Below, one piece after another: positions 32,782 to 42,516 of a stretch of 59,675 nt of DNA (position 1 is its first letter; each line of letters starts with the position of its first letter). The stretch lies in contig JAIUOH010000019.1 in NCBI GenBank assembly GCA_020161315.1, forward strand, positions 1 to 59,675. Reading direction: 5' to 3'. The stretch is from Actinomycetota bacterium. Lineage in GTDB: Bacteria > Actinomycetota > Actinomycetes > Actinomycetales > Microbacteriaceae. A program made the position numbers and the translations under genes. The notes under the pieces were generated by a model. It was not told the origin of the DNA. It saw only the letters and a program-made list of their open reading frames with translations, and did not search any database.

Positions 32782-34788
32782 TTATTCTAGTGAGCGCGCT
32801 TGATCCTGCGCCGCAGCAGTGGCGAGCGGCAGCCGCACGGTGGCGGTAGTGCCGTTCTTGCCGTCAGAATCTAGCCACACGCTGCCGCTCATTCGTGTCA
32901 TCAGCTCGCGAACGATGGGCAGCCCGAGACCCGTGCCGGCGCGATGCCCGCTTTCGGCGTCGACGATGCGGTAGAAGCGGTCGAAGACCCTGCCGATCTC
33001 TTGAGGATCAATGCCCGGCCCGGTATCAACGATCGTAGCCACTGCTTCGCTGCCGATTGTTTCGACCCGTACTGTCACCGAATCTCCGGGGCGCGAGAAC
33101 TTGATTGCGTTTGAAACGAGGTTGGTCATGACGCTGTGAAGCAGCAAAGGATCCGCAAGCACCATGAGGGGTGCAGCCGAAACTGCGTTGAGAGAGACGT
33201 GTTTGGTCGCGGCGGCGTGGGCCTGGTCAGACACTGCCTCGCGCGCGGCATGGCCAAGGTCAATTGCGCTCGGTGAGTATGGAGTTGCCGCACTCATCTG
33301 AGACAGCGTGAGCAGGTCGTCAATGAGATGGGCGAGGCGGCGCGCGTTTCTTGTCACCACCTCGAGTAACTCTCGATCCTCTTCGCTCAAATCTGAGTGC
33401 TCGAGCTCTTCGGCGTAGCCCAGAATGCTGGTCACCGGAGTGCGCAGTTCGTGGCTCACCGAGGCGACAAATTCGTCTTTCTGCACGCTCAACTTGCGCA
33501 TGTCGCTTGTGAGTTCGCGCTCGTGCCGCAGCGCCTGCTCCATCGCGGTTTTCGCTCGCCGTTCCTCGGTGACGTCGAGCGCCTGCACCAGCAGGGTGGA
33601 TCGCTCGTCGCCGACCGGCGCCACGAGTAGCTCGAGCTGGTGCGTGCCCCACCACATGCTGCCGCTCCAACGTTCGTCGCTCGGCTTGGTCACCCCAGGC
33701 AGCTCGGCGAGATCCTGTGCGAGCGTGCGTGTGCCGTCGTCGTGCGTCTGGGCAGACCACCCCTTGAGCAGCCGCTCGAACGCGGGGTTCGCCTCGAGCA
33801 CCGTGAACCGGTTTCCGTCTTCTCGCCCGAGCAGCAGAAACCCGGCGTTGGCCGATACGAGCGAACCCTGCAGGAGCTCGGCGCGAGCGCGCAGGTGCTG
33901 CAACATTGCCTGGTGATCGTCCCGCAGCGTCGCGAGCAGCAGCATCGAGATGCTGAGCGAAAGCGTGAAGAGCTGGTTTAAGCCAACGAAGAGCGAGGGG
34001 GCGTCCTCGGCCGCCGTCGTGAAGGATCCGCCGCCCAGCGCACCGAGCACCACCGCGATCACGCTGACCAGGGCGACCTGAATGAGCACGACCCCGACGC
34101 CGAGCCGCAATGCGGCCCACGCCAGCACAGGAAACACGAGGAAGGCAACGGGGTGATCCTGGCCCGGAATAAACACGACTGCGAGCGTGACCAGCAGTAG
34201 TAGGAACTGGATGCACAGTTCACCCACGCGGCGCACCCGGTACGAATTCAGCGGCACGATGCCAAAGCTACCGATCAAAATAATGGCGCTCATGTGTGAG
34301 GCAGACACAGAGAGTAGGTGCGGCAAGAATTGGTCGCCGACCAGCACAAGAGTGCCCGCGGCAATGGTGCCGCCGACGAGCCCGCCGAGCACCGTCGCGA
34401 GCACAAAGCGAACGATCCACCCCGACCGCGAGCTCCACTCGGCGCTGTGATACCGGCGCATGATGGCATACACCACGAAGGTTTCGGCGGCACCGGCGAC
34501 GCCGAAGAGCAGGGAGATCCACCATTCCGTGCCCGAAATGATGTTTGCGATGGCGGTCAGAAACGTCACTCCGCCAAGAATGAGCCAGTGCAGGCGGCGT
34601 GCGCTGAGCATCGCGAGCACAGAGAGCCCGCTTGCGGGCCACCAGGGTGCGGTCGAGGATCCCGGAAACCTGAGCTGGCTCATCAAAATAGCGAGTACGA
34701 ACGCTAGGGCGAGCAGTATCGCGACAAAGAGTACGCGGCGAGAGTCGGCGGAATTGCGAACGAGCACCGTCAAACTTTCGCGACGCAT
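32782..34788 (-). CDS. MASE1-type membrane sensor histidine kinase
   Basis: 668 residues starting at ATG 34788 behind GGGAGGG; upstream in-frame codons overlap the divergent receiver gene and look random. An eight-helix MASE1-like sensor (about 20-310, with [21 protein letters not shown]) is followed by a PAS-like segment (about 345-440), a HisKA domain with phospho-acceptor in [20 protein letters not shown], and a HATPase_c domain with [18 protein letters not shown] and [13 protein letters not shown]. It autophosphorylates and presumably signals to the receiver protein encoded divergently 63 bases away. The signal is unknown. Confidence 0.92.
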   Translation of the reverse strand: MRRESLTVLVRNSADSRRVLFVAILLALAFVLAILMSQLRFPGSSTAPWWPASGLSVLAMLSARRLHWLILGGVTFLTAIANIISGTEWWISLLFGVAGAAETFVVYAIMRRYHSAEWSSRSGWIVRFVLATVLGGLVGGTIAAGTLVLVGDQFLPHLLSVSASHMSAIILIGSFGIVPLNSYRVRRVGELCIQFLLLLVTLAVVFIPGQDHPVAFLVFPVLAWAALRLGVGVVLIQVALVSVIAVVLGALGGGSFTTAAEDAPSLFVGLNQLFTLSLSISMLLLATLRDDHQAMLQHLRARAELLQGSLVSANAGFLLLGREDGNRFTVLEANPAFERLLKGWSAQTHDDGTRTLAQDLAELPGVTKPSDERWSGSMWWGTHQLELLVAPVGDERSTLLVQALDVTEERRAKTAMEQALRHERELTSDMRKLSVQKDEFVASVSHELRTPVTSILGYAEELEHSDLSEEDRELLEVVTRNARRLAHLIDDLLTLSQMSAATPYSPSAIDLGHAAREAVSDQAHAAATKHVSLNAVSAAPLMVLADPLLLHSVMTNLVSNAIKFSRPGDSVTVRVETIGSEAVATIVDTGPGIDPQEIGRVFDRFYRIVDAESGHRAGTGLGLPIVRELMTRMSGSVWLDSDGKNGTTATVRLPLATAAAQDQARSLE

Positions 34789-34851
34789 GTATCCCTCCCA
34801 TATGCTGTGATAGGGAGACTCTATCGAGCGTAGGGACGAGCGGAGAATACT

Positions 34852-35226
34852 TTGGCTAGGATCGCGGTAATCGAAGACGACGCAGACCTGAACCGTCTGC
34901 TCTGCCGCAGGCTGACTCGCGCTGACTACGAGGTGCACTCGGCCTCCGACGGCGTTGCCGGGCTTGCGATGATGAAGGAGCACCCGCCAGAGATCGCAGT
35001 AATCGACTGGATGATGCCGAAGATGAGCGGCATCGAGCTGATTCAGCGAGTGCGGCAAGACCCTGAGCTGAAGTCGATCAAAATCTTGATGCTTACCGCG
35101 CGGTCGCAAGAGGGCGATCGAATTCGCGCGTTCACATCGGGCGCAGATGACTATCTGGTCAAGCCCTTTGCAGCGAGCGATCTGATCGCGAGTATCGAGG
35201 CCCTCGAGCGACAAATCGATCGGTAA
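34852..35226 (+). CDS. Stand-alone response regulator receiver protein
   Basis: 124 residues, a single REC domain with no output domain. Acidic pocket Asp9/Asp10 (VIEDDADL), phospho-acceptor Asp52 (VIDWMMPKMSG), Thr82 and Lys104 (DDYLVKPF) are all present. TTG start at 34852 behind GGAGAA. It is divergent from the MASE1 kinase and heads an operon with a HEAT-repeat membrane protein and a glycosyltransferase, so it probably acts by protein contact on polysaccharide synthesis rather than on DNA. Confidence 0.88.
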   Translation: MARIAVIEDDADLNRLLCRRLTRADYEVHSASDGVAGLAMMKEHPPEIAVIDWMMPKMSGIELIQRVRQDPELKSIKILMLTARSQEGDRIRAFTSGADDYLVKPFAASDLIASIEALERQIDR

Positions 35227-35230
35227 CCGC

Positions 35231-35659
35231 GTGTTCGCTGCGCGGCTGAACGAGTTCGTAGTGATCACCGTGCTCGTTTGTGCGCTGGTGTTTGTGTTGG
35301 CAGTGATCTTGATGCTGGTCGCCGTGGCATATTCGCGCTGGCAATCGAGAAAAGATGCCGCCAACCGAGAGAGATACCTCGACCTGCTGCTTTCGGCTTC
35401 AGAGGGGGCGTTGGATCAGCCGCCTTCGCGGCGTAAATCGCGTTTGGAGCTGTCTGATCTTGCGGTGCACCTGCTGTCAAACACGATCGGTGAAGAACGT
35501 GAACAGCTTGCCGGGTGGTTGTTGCGCGGAGGGTTTGACAGTGACGCAGAGCGGTGGATGAGTAGCGGCTCGCCCGCTCAGAGGCTGCGGGGCGCTGTGC
35601 TGCTGCTGCTCGCGACGGGCGAGCCGGCAGTGCCCACCGCACTTACCATTGCTGCGTGA
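35231..35659 (+). CDS. N-terminal part of a HEAT-repeat membrane protein (frameshifted)
   Basis: 142 residues: one N-terminal membrane helix (about 8-34), a basic stop-transfer segment (RWQSRKDAANRERY) and the start of an alpha-helical repeat region (RLRGAVLLLLATGEPAVPTA). At about 35640 the reading changes: the family-like continuation LPLLRDPHARVRAGLARALG is found one base out of phase in the next entry. Removing one base near 35642-35644 would join both into a protein of about 300 residues. GTG start at 35231 is four bases after the receiver stop. Confidence 0.7.
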   Translation: MFAARLNEFVVITVLVCALVFVLAVILMLVAVAYSRWQSRKDAANRERYLDLLLSASEGALDQPPSRRKSRLELSDLAVHLLSNTIGEEREQLAGWLLRGGFDSDAERWMSSGSPAQRLRGAVLLLLATGEPAVPTALTIAA

Positions 35660-36143
35660 CCCCCACGCGCGCGTGCGCGCAGGGCTGGCGCGTGCGCTTG
35701 GCTACGTTGGCACCCGAGAGGCGATTCCGGCGGTCTTGCAGGGGATCGAAGATGGCCTGCTGCCACCGAGCGTTGGCATGATGACGATCTTGCGCATCTA
35801 CCCGAGGCGAGCCGAAGACCTCGAGTACGGGTTTCGCTCGGAGGCGGCAGCGCTGCGAAGAGTGGCTGCCGCAAGCGCCGGCATTCTTGAGATTCGCGAT
35901 CTGAGAGAACCGCTCGAAGAATTGCTTACCGACGCTGACCCGGGTGTGCGATATGCGGCGATCGAGGCGATCGGCCGGCTTGCCGACCCGCGCTCAATCG
36001 AGGTGCTCGGGCAGCATCCGCTGCTCGTGCGAGACCAAGAGGAATGGGCGCTGATTGAGGCCGCGCTAGAAAACTGCCGCGTGGCGAATGAGGCGCGACA
36101 GCGCATGATTGACGATTTCGATGAGGAGGGTGAACTCGCGTGA
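35649..36143 (+). CDS. C-terminal part of the HEAT-repeat protein
   Basis: 164 residues from a TTG at 35649 that has no ribosome site. Tandem helical HEAT/PBS-lyase-like repeats are evident: DPHARVRAGLARALGYVGTR, EAIPAVLQGI, and DADPGVRYAAIEAIGRLADP. It continues the frame lost at 35640 and ends by GTGA overlap with the glycosyltransferase. Unless ribosomes shift frame, it is probably not made, or only as a separate C-terminal fragment. Confidence 0.7.
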   Translation: MLRDPHARVRAGLARALGYVGTREAIPAVLQGIEDGLLPPSVGMMTILRIYPRRAEDLEYGFRSEAAALRRVAAASAGILEIRDLREPLEELLTDADPGVRYAAIEAIGRLADPRSIEVLGQHPLLVRDQEEWALIEAALENCRVANEARQRMIDDFDEEGELA

Positions 36144-37564
36144 CTGGGCTGATGACTACGCTCACGGTGATCACTCTTGTGCTTGCCGTTTACTACCTGG
36201 TGTATCACCTCGGCACTATCTGGATAGTGATGATCGCCGCCCGCGAAATCGGTCGTGAGACTCGTTGGCCGCACAAGTTCGAAGAGATCGAGACCTTCTC
36301 AAACCCGCTCGCCCCGACTGTGTCGGTGATTGTGCCCGCGCACAACGAAGAGATGGGTATTCTCGCGGCCGTTGATTCGCTGCGACATCTGCGATACCCG
36401 GCGCTTGAGATCCTTGTCATTGATGACGGATCAACCGATCGCACGCTCGATGTGCTCATGAACCGGTACGAGCTGCGACAGCGCAGACCATCGCACCCGG
36501 ACGATCGCGTTCTGCAGCTTGGAGAGACGCTGAGCGAGTTTGAGACCCCTGACGGTGTGCTGCGAGTGGTGCAGAAGCGCAGCATGGGTCGCCGCGCCGA
36601 CGCGGTGAACGCAGGATTGCGGGTGGCCAGGGGCGAATTGGTGTGCATGATTGATGCCGACTCGATGCTTGCCCCCGACTCACTCTTGCGCCTCGTGGTT
36701 CCGTTCATGGACGACCCGAGCATCGTGGCCTCGGGTGGCACCGTGCTGCCCGAAAACGGCATCAGCTTTCGCGGGGGCAACCCGACGAAGACTCGGCTGC
36801 CGAAGAAGTGGATCGAACGGTTTCAGGTCGTTGAATACCTGCGGGCATTTATTCTGGGCCGCTCTGGCTGGGCGAGGCGAAACGGACTCACGATCATCTC
36901 TGGCGCATTCGGTCTCTGCCGGCGCGAGGCGGTGTTGCGTATCGGTGGGCTCGAGGGGGAGTCACTTGCCGAAGATGCCGATCTGCTGCTCGGCGTGCAC
37001 GCCGATCACGTCGAGCGTGCGGTGCCATACCGGGTGGTCTTCGACGCCCGAGCCCTGTGCTGGACCGAAGCGCCAGCTGAGCTGAGCCAGCTGCGGTCGC
37101 AACGCATTCGATGGGCGCACGGTCTTGATGAGATTCTCTCGAAGTACCGGCGCATGCTTTTCAACCCCAAATATCGAGTGCTTGGTATGTTCGCGATGCC
37201 GTGGCTGTTGGCCTACGAGTATGCGGCCCCCTTTCTCGCGATCTTTGGGTTTGCGATATCGGTGCTCGGCGTTGCGACTGGCTGGGTTGCGCTTGACGCG
37301 GTGCTGCTGCTCGGCATCACCGGAATCGGGCTCGCGACGATTGTCGGCATCTTTGCGATTACCGTGCAGGTCATGTGGCTGCGCCTCTACGTCTCGCTTG
37401 GGCAGGTGCTGCTGCTATTTCTGACGAGCCTCATTGAGCCGCTTGTTTATCGCCCGCTGACGTTCATCTGGCAGATTCGAGGCATCTGGCGGGGTCGACG
37501 TGGGATAGAAAGCCAGTGGGGCGTGATGCAGCGAAAGGGAGCGCTTGAGGCGGATGGGGACTGA
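36140..37564 (+). CDS. Membrane glycosyltransferase family 2 (poly-GlcNAc/cellulose synthase-like)
   Basis: 474 residues. One N-terminal helix, a GT2 catalytic domain (about 55-330) with VIVPAHNEEMG, DDGSTDRTLDV, MIDADSM, the acceptor-site ESLAEDADLL and QRIRWAHG (the QxxRW motif of processive synthases), then three to four C-terminal helices. Such enzymes polymerise a beta-linked sugar and extrude it. GTG 36140 overlaps the preceding stop. Last gene of the receiver-HEAT-glycosyltransferase operon, so a two-component-controlled surface polysaccharide is implied. Confidence 0.88.
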   Translation: MTGLMTTLTVITLVLAVYYLVYHLGTIWIVMIAAREIGRETRWPHKFEEIETFSNPLAPTVSVIVPAHNEEMGILAAVDSLRHLRYPALEILVIDDGSTDRTLDVLMNRYELRQRRPSHPDDRVLQLGETLSEFETPDGVLRVVQKRSMGRRADAVNAGLRVARGELVCMIDADSMLAPDSLLRLVVPFMDDPSIVASGGTVLPENGISFRGGNPTKTRLPKKWIERFQVVEYLRAFILGRSGWARRNGLTIISGAFGLCRREAVLRIGGLEGESLAEDADLLLGVHADHVERAVPYRVVFDARALCWTEAPAELSQLRSQRIRWAHGLDEILSKYRRMLFNPKYRVLGMFAMPWLLAYEYAAPFLAIFGFAISVLGVATGWVALDAVLLLGITGIGLATIVGIFAITVQVMWLRLYVSLGQVLLLFLTSLIEPLVYRPLTFIWQIRGIWRGRRGIESQWGVMQRKGALEADGD

Positions 37565-37688
37565 GCGCCCGGCGACAGGCCGCAGTATTTTGGCGTCGAG
37601 TGTCTATTTCGCCGGTTATATTTGTAATCGGAGGCCCGATACGAACCAGCGCGTGAGGGCCGTCGCGCACGACTGACCGGAGTCATAG

Positions 37689-38624
37689 ATGTCACAGTAC
37701 GACCCGCAACAGGTTCCGCCTTGGGCGCCGCAACAGTCTCCGCCAGCGCAGCCCGCAGGCCAGCTTTTTGGGCAGCAGGGCCAGCCACAGTTCGGGGCAC
37801 CGCAGCAGGGGGGCGTGCCGATGCCGCCCGTTCCCGTGCCGATGCCGCCCACCTTCGGGACGCCGCCGATGCCCCCTCGTCCGGATGGTATACCTCCAAT
37901 GCCGCAGGCCGCTCCGCCGATGCCCCCAGCTCCACCTATGTCGTTGCCGCAGCCGCCGCCGATGCCGCCGGCTGCGATGCCGCCGATGCCTCCGACCCCG
38001 ACAACGCCTCCGGCGCCGCCAACCATGCAGCCGCAGCCGGTAATGCCGACGAACTTCGCGCCGACGCCTGGTGTTCCGAATGGATTTGCGCCTCCGATGC
38101 AGGCTCCACCGGCACAGGCCCCTCCGTTGCAGGCACAGCCCGCGGTGCAGGCTCCGCCACCGGTAGCACCCCCGGTCGCGATGCCCGCCGCGCAGCAGGC
38201 CCCTGCGGTGTCGGTAGTGCCATCGCTCGACGACGATGATTACGACGATCTTTTTGAATCGACCGTGGTCGTGGTGCGCAGCACACAAACCACACCCTGG
38301 TTGCTGATTGATATTGATGAGACCCCGTTTGTGCTTTACCGCTCGAACGTGCTCGGCAGAAAGCCATCAGGCAAGGGAGCGCCTGACGATGCGCAGCTCG
38401 TGTCGCTTTCTGATCAGAGCAAGGTGCTCTCTCGTACACACGCTCTCCTCGAGGTCGACGGCGACCGCCTGTGGGTGACCGACCTCGGCTCCACCAACGG
38501 TACCGAGGTGCTCGACGCACGAGGCCGCGGCACCGAGATCGCCGCAGACAAGCGCACCGAAGTGCCGAAGGACGGTTCGATTAGCCTCGGCGGGCGCATC
38601 GTGTCGTTCAAGTTCCAGGCGTAA
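37689..38624 (+). CDS. FHA-domain protein with long proline-rich N terminus
   Basis: 311 residues. About 180 N-terminal residues are disordered and rich in Pro, Gln, Met and Ala (repeated PPMPP units). The C-terminal FHA domain (about 215-305) has LGRKPSG, SRTHALLEVDG and TDLGSTNGTEV, the phosphothreonine-binding residues. No membrane segment. A soluble adaptor that would bind Ser/Thr-kinase-phosphorylated partners; no kinase gene is in the window. Followed on the same strand by two LRV-containing membrane proteins. Confidence 0.9.
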   Translation: MSQYDPQQVPPWAPQQSPPAQPAGQLFGQQGQPQFGAPQQGGVPMPPVPVPMPPTFGTPPMPPRPDGIPPMPQAAPPMPPAPPMSLPQPPPMPPAAMPPMPPTPTTPPAPPTMQPQPVMPTNFAPTPGVPNGFAPPMQAPPAQAPPLQAQPAVQAPPPVAPPVAMPAAQQAPAVSVVPSLDDDDYDDLFESTVVVVRSTQTTPWLLIDIDETPFVLYRSNVLGRKPSGKGAPDDAQLVSLSDQSKVLSRTHALLEVDGDRLWVTDLGSTNGTEVLDARGRGTEIAADKRTEVPKDGSISLGGRIVSFKFQA

Positions 38625-38721
38625 CAGCTGCCCGGTGTCAGCGCACTAAACCCGCACGCCGACCTTCGTCCGGCTACACCCATTTCACCCCCGAATCACC
38701 CCCCGAAACAAATAAAGAGAA

Positions 38722-40545
38722 ATGAAGATGTCCGACCCGAGAATCGAACTGAACGACCCGTCGACGACACCCGAGCGGCTTGCGGCGCTTGCCCAAGCGC
38801 ACCCCGAGCTCGGATCACTCATCGCGGCCCATCCAAATGCTTACCCGGAACTGCAGGCGTGGATTGCGCAGTATGCGTCTGCCGCTGAGGCGATGCAGGC
38901 AAACAACCAAGCGGTCGGTGCGCAGCCTGATCAGCAGTTCGCGGCGCAGCAGTTTCAGACTCAGCAGTTTCAGACCCAAGAGTTTGCGACCCAGCAGTTT
39001 CAGGCTCAGCAGTTCGATACGCAGCAGTTTCAAACCCAGCAGTGGGCGTCGCAGGGTCAGCCGCAGGGGTACGACCCTGTGCAGCCCATGGCCTTCGGGC
39101 AGCAGCCGGGGCAGGGTGTGCAGAAGAAGTCGAAGAAGGTGCTGCTGTTCTCGCTGATCGGCTTGCTGGTGTTGCTGCTCGCAGGCGGCGGCGTCGCCTG
39201 GTGGCTACTCGCGGGCAAGATCGGCGGATCCTCGTCGCCAGAAGCAGCGGCAAAGAAGCTCGTAACGGGCGTCGCGAACCTCGACCCACTCGCTCTCTAC
39301 GGCTCGTTTGCGCCGAGCGAGTTCGCCGCGTTCGAACCAGCCTCGAAGCAGGCGCTTGAGACGCGAACCGACAAAGAGACCAAGTCGGCAGAAGAGCTTC
39401 TCTTGCAGCTCAAGAGCGAGGTCAAGGTTGAAATCACCGAGCCGCTCGAGACCGAGAACACCGAACTCGTTGAGGGTGAGGTTGAGCGCGTGGTGTTTAC
39501 CAGCGGCGAGATCAAGCTTGATGGCGACCCCACGAAGGTGGCAGACGCGATCTTCGGCTTCTACGGGCCAATTCTTGAGGCTCAGGCCGAGTCTTACGAC
39601 TACTCGCTGAGCAAGCGAGACATCGCTGACATGCGCGACGATCTAGAAGACGAACTGAAAGACCAGCTTCCGTTCACACTTGATTTTTCTGATCTCTCTG
39701 ACCTCGGCGCCCCTCGCGATTTTGAGCTCTCGGTGGTTTCAGTGAGAGAAGGCGGCTCGTGGTTCGTGAGCCCCGTGCTGACCTTCGCCGACTACGCTCA
39801 CCTGCAGAGCGGCAACTCTGATCGCGAGCTTGGCGACAGCATCATCGAACCAGCGAAGAACGGTGCCAAGAGCGCTGCGGAGGCGGCTGACCTGCTCACG
39901 CAGGCGGTCTTCGATGCTGACTATGATGCGATCGTTGAACAGATGCCGCTGCCAGAGCGCCGGTTCTTCTCGATCTATGGCAAGACCTTCATGATTGAAG
40001 ATGCCTTCGCGTCAATGAGCGAAGACTCCGAGCTCTCGCTCGAAGAGTCGAAGTTCAAGCAGAAGGGCGACGACCCCTCACGCGTCACTATTGACCAATT
40101 GAGCTTCAGCACGAGCGCCTACAGCTGGGAAACCGGAGAAGACTACAAGCAGAACCTCTCATTCGAAGACGGCAAGAAGGGCTTCTGCATGACGATGGAG
40201 GGCAAGCGCCCGACCTATGTCGACATCTATGACGAGTACGGCGACCTCTTCGACGCGTGGCTAGACGACAGCACCACCCGTCTCGGTTTCGAAGAGTGGC
40301 TCGAGAGTAAGGGGTATGGGGTTGAAGAGATGGAGGAATTCTCTGAGACCACCTGCCTGCGCGATGTTCCCGGCATCAATCTTGATGCGCTCGGCGTTGA
40401 TGAGTGGGCTGTGATCGCCATTGAAGAGGGCGGCGCGTGGAAGATTACCCCGCTTGGCACCGTCGCAGACATCTCGGCGATTATCACGAAGAAGATTGCG
40501 GAGGCGGCTGAGAAGGGCAAGCTCGATTCGCTCTTCGCGGCCTAA
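38722..40545 (+). CDS. Single-pass membrane protein with variant leucine-rich repeat and QQFQT repeats
   Basis: 607 residues. Order: N-terminal variant leucine-rich repeat (LRV) module (about 8-52, with TTPERLAALAQAHPELGSLI), a glutamine-rich linker with seven to eight imperfect copies of a five-residue unit (QQFQT/QQFAT/QQFDT, about 74-109), a basic segment, one transmembrane helix (about 138-163), then a large acidic extracytoplasmic domain to the end with no family I can name. Start MKMSD; the second ATG at 38728 is equally possible. The cytoplasmic LRV suggests contact with the neighbouring FHA protein, but this is inference. Confidence 0.8.
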   Translation: MKMSDPRIELNDPSTTPERLAALAQAHPELGSLIAAHPNAYPELQAWIAQYASAAEAMQANNQAVGAQPDQQFAAQQFQTQQFQTQEFATQQFQAQQFDTQQFQTQQWASQGQPQGYDPVQPMAFGQQPGQGVQKKSKKVLLFSLIGLLVLLLAGGGVAWWLLAGKIGGSSSPEAAAKKLVTGVANLDPLALYGSFAPSEFAAFEPASKQALETRTDKETKSAEELLLQLKSEVKVEITEPLETENTELVEGEVERVVFTSGEIKLDGDPTKVADAIFGFYGPILEAQAESYDYSLSKRDIADMRDDLEDELKDQLPFTLDFSDLSDLGAPRDFELSVVSVREGGSWFVSPVLTFADYAHLQSGNSDRELGDSIIEPAKNGAKSAAEAADLLTQAVFDADYDAIVEQMPLPERRFFSIYGKTFMIEDAFASMSEDSELSLEESKFKQKGDDPSRVTIDQLSFSTSAYSWETGEDYKQNLSFEDGKKGFCMTMEGKRPTYVDIYDEYGDLFDAWLDDSTTRLGFEEWLESKGYGVEEMEEFSETTCLRDVPGINLDALGVDEWAVIAIEEGGAWKITPLGTVADISAIITKKIAEAAEKGKLDSLFAA

Positions 40546-40630
40546 GAGTCGCCCAAGCGCCGCGGCCGACTTTTGACGCCGATATACAGCACGACTAACT
40601 TGACTGAGAAATAAGAACGGGAAGTGAGCG

Positions 40631-42454
40631 ATGAGCTACCCACAGCAACCTGGTAACTGGCAGCAGCAACCTCAGGGGCAGGCTTCGGCCTACCAGGGAG
40701 CACAGGGGCAGGCCGCGCAGCCCGGATACCCCCAGCAGGCTGCGTACGGACAACAGGGGCACACACCCGGCTACCCGCAGCCGGGATACGGCGCGGCAGC
40801 ACCCGCAGTGGTACGACCGAACCCCTTTGCTGGAGTGCCCGTGTCTGACTGGGTGCGAGACGGGGCTGCGGCAACTCTGCTGCTCGTCTCGCTTGCATTG
40901 CCTTGGTCGTTTGCGGTGTTTGCTGAAGGAGACCACGGATTCACTATTGCGGCTACTCGCGTTGAGGTGCTGCTGATCACTCTGCTTTCGGTGCTTTCGA
41001 TCGCGGTGGGTTATCTCGCGAAGTTCGGTGTGTTTGGCCAGGGCATGCCGGCGCAGAACACGGCAATCATTCGCGCGCTCGTCAACGTGCCTTACCTGCT
41101 GCTCGTGGTGCTCTACGTCGTATTTGATGCGATTCAGGCCGGAGACTACGCGGGAGAGGTTGGCGGCGGCCTCGGCCCGGCGGTAGGCATCGGCCTTGCC
41201 GGTGTGTTGATCGCCGCAAGCCCACGCAAGCATGAGGTGTTTTCGGCGGGCTTCAGCCAAAACGCCGCGAAGTTTTCGTTCAACTTTGTGCTTGTGTACT
41301 TCGTGGTAGTTGCGCTCACCACCGTGCTGGGCGTGATCATGAGCATCCTGCTTTTCAGCGATAGCTTCTCTGGTAGCCCCGCAACCTTTGTGATTGGCTA
41401 CTTCCTCTCTCACCTCATTCCGGCGCTCGTGGTGCCTGCGCTCTTCTTCATTGTGGTGCGCCGCTCGGGTGCGTGGCGGGTGCTCGCGCTCGGCATTGGT
41501 TACGTTGCGCTGTTCGCACTCTTCATTCGAGCCTTTAGCTTCAAATCAGATAGCGCCGCCGTGCAATCTGCCGTTGTGGAAACCGTGCACTTCTCGTTTG
41601 GCTATCCGCTGCTCTGGCTCGGGGCAAGCGTTGGTTTGCTGGCCTCGCCGGCCCTCGCCTACGCGATGCGCCAGCCGCAGCAGCAGATGGAGCTGTGGCA
41701 CCGATCAACAAAGCTCGCCCCGATCGTGATTGTCGTGGTGGGTGGCCTGCTCACCGTGACCTCGATTCTGCAGATCATCGCTTCGGAAGGTGAGGGCATC
41801 GGCCTTGCCATCGGCATCCTGATCTGCGCGGTGCTTTCGATCGCCGCTGCGCTCGTGCTGCGCATGCAGATTGTGAGCAACTACCAGCAGGGCCGCATTG
41901 TGATCGCCGGTATCGCTAGCGGCATTGCGATTCTCGGTCTTATCGCAACCATTCTGCAGGGCGTCGATGACTCGATGTTTGCGATGATGAACCTGAACTA
42001 CGCGTGGATCATGGTTGGTTACTTTGGTGCGATGGGCGCGCTTTTGTACGTGCTCTTCACGCCCAAAGAGGTACGCGCGTACTTCTCGAGCCTGCAGCCG
42101 CAGATGCCCGCGCAGCAGGCACAGTACGACACGGGTGCGTACCAGACATCGCAGTTTGCGGGCATGCAGCAGGGGCAGCAGATGCCCCAGCCGCCGATGC
42201 CCCAGCCGCCGCTGCCTCAGGTGCAGCCCGCACCGCAGCCCGCTGCTGCTCCTCAGGTTGACCCCGACCTCGCGAGGCGTGCGATGGATCCGCAGACCTC
42301 ACCGCAGGAGCAGCACGAGCTCTCGCAGCGCAGAGAGCTGTGGCCATACCTCGCTCAAAACCCGGCGCTCTATGGCGAACTGGCGCAGTGGCTTGCGCAG
42401 ACCGGTGACCCGCAGGTGGTTGCGATCTTGAATTCGCGCACTAACGGGGCCTAA
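40631..42454 (+). CDS. Multi-pass membrane protein with Gln/Pro-rich ends and C-terminal LRV module
   Basis: 607 residues. A Tyr/Gln/Pro-rich N-terminal tail (about 1-65), about ten to twelve hydrophobic helices (about 75-470), a second Gln/Pro-rich linker (about 475-535), then a C-terminal variant leucine-rich repeat module (about 537-600) with TSPQEQHELSQRRELWPYLA. The same module is at the N terminus of the preceding protein, suggesting both dock on a common partner. Helical core not assigned to a known transporter family. GTG/ATG choice: ATG 40631 follows GGGAAG. Confidence 0.78.
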   Translation: MSYPQQPGNWQQQPQGQASAYQGAQGQAAQPGYPQQAAYGQQGHTPGYPQPGYGAAAPAVVRPNPFAGVPVSDWVRDGAAATLLLVSLALPWSFAVFAEGDHGFTIAATRVEVLLITLLSVLSIAVGYLAKFGVFGQGMPAQNTAIIRALVNVPYLLLVVLYVVFDAIQAGDYAGEVGGGLGPAVGIGLAGVLIAASPRKHEVFSAGFSQNAAKFSFNFVLVYFVVVALTTVLGVIMSILLFSDSFSGSPATFVIGYFLSHLIPALVVPALFFIVVRRSGAWRVLALGIGYVALFALFIRAFSFKSDSAAVQSAVVETVHFSFGYPLLWLGASVGLLASPALAYAMRQPQQQMELWHRSTKLAPIVIVVVGGLLTVTSILQIIASEGEGIGLAIGILICAVLSIAAALVLRMQIVSNYQQGRIVIAGIASGIAILGLIATILQGVDDSMFAMMNLNYAWIMVGYFGAMGALLYVLFTPKEVRAYFSSLQPQMPAQQAQYDTGAYQTSQFAGMQQGQQMPQPPMPQPPLPQVQPAPQPAAAPQVDPDLARRAMDPQTSPQEQHELSQRRELWPYLAQNPALYGELAQWLAQTGDPQVVAILNSRTNGA

Positions 42455-42516
42455 GCGCAGTCAGCCGGCCCCAGCGCCCTGAGTCTGATCCCCGACCCCT
42501 GGGCTTGACCCCCGAT

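Noticed and set aside
34788-35364. N-terminal extension of the histidine kinase frame
   Set aside because: It overlaps the divergent receiver gene; the ATG at 34788 with GGGAGGG is the natural start.
37689-38260. Proline-rich repeats of the FHA protein as a CRISPR or tandem DNA repeat array
   Set aside because: The repeats are irregular codon-level PPMPP units within a coding frame, with no spacer structure.
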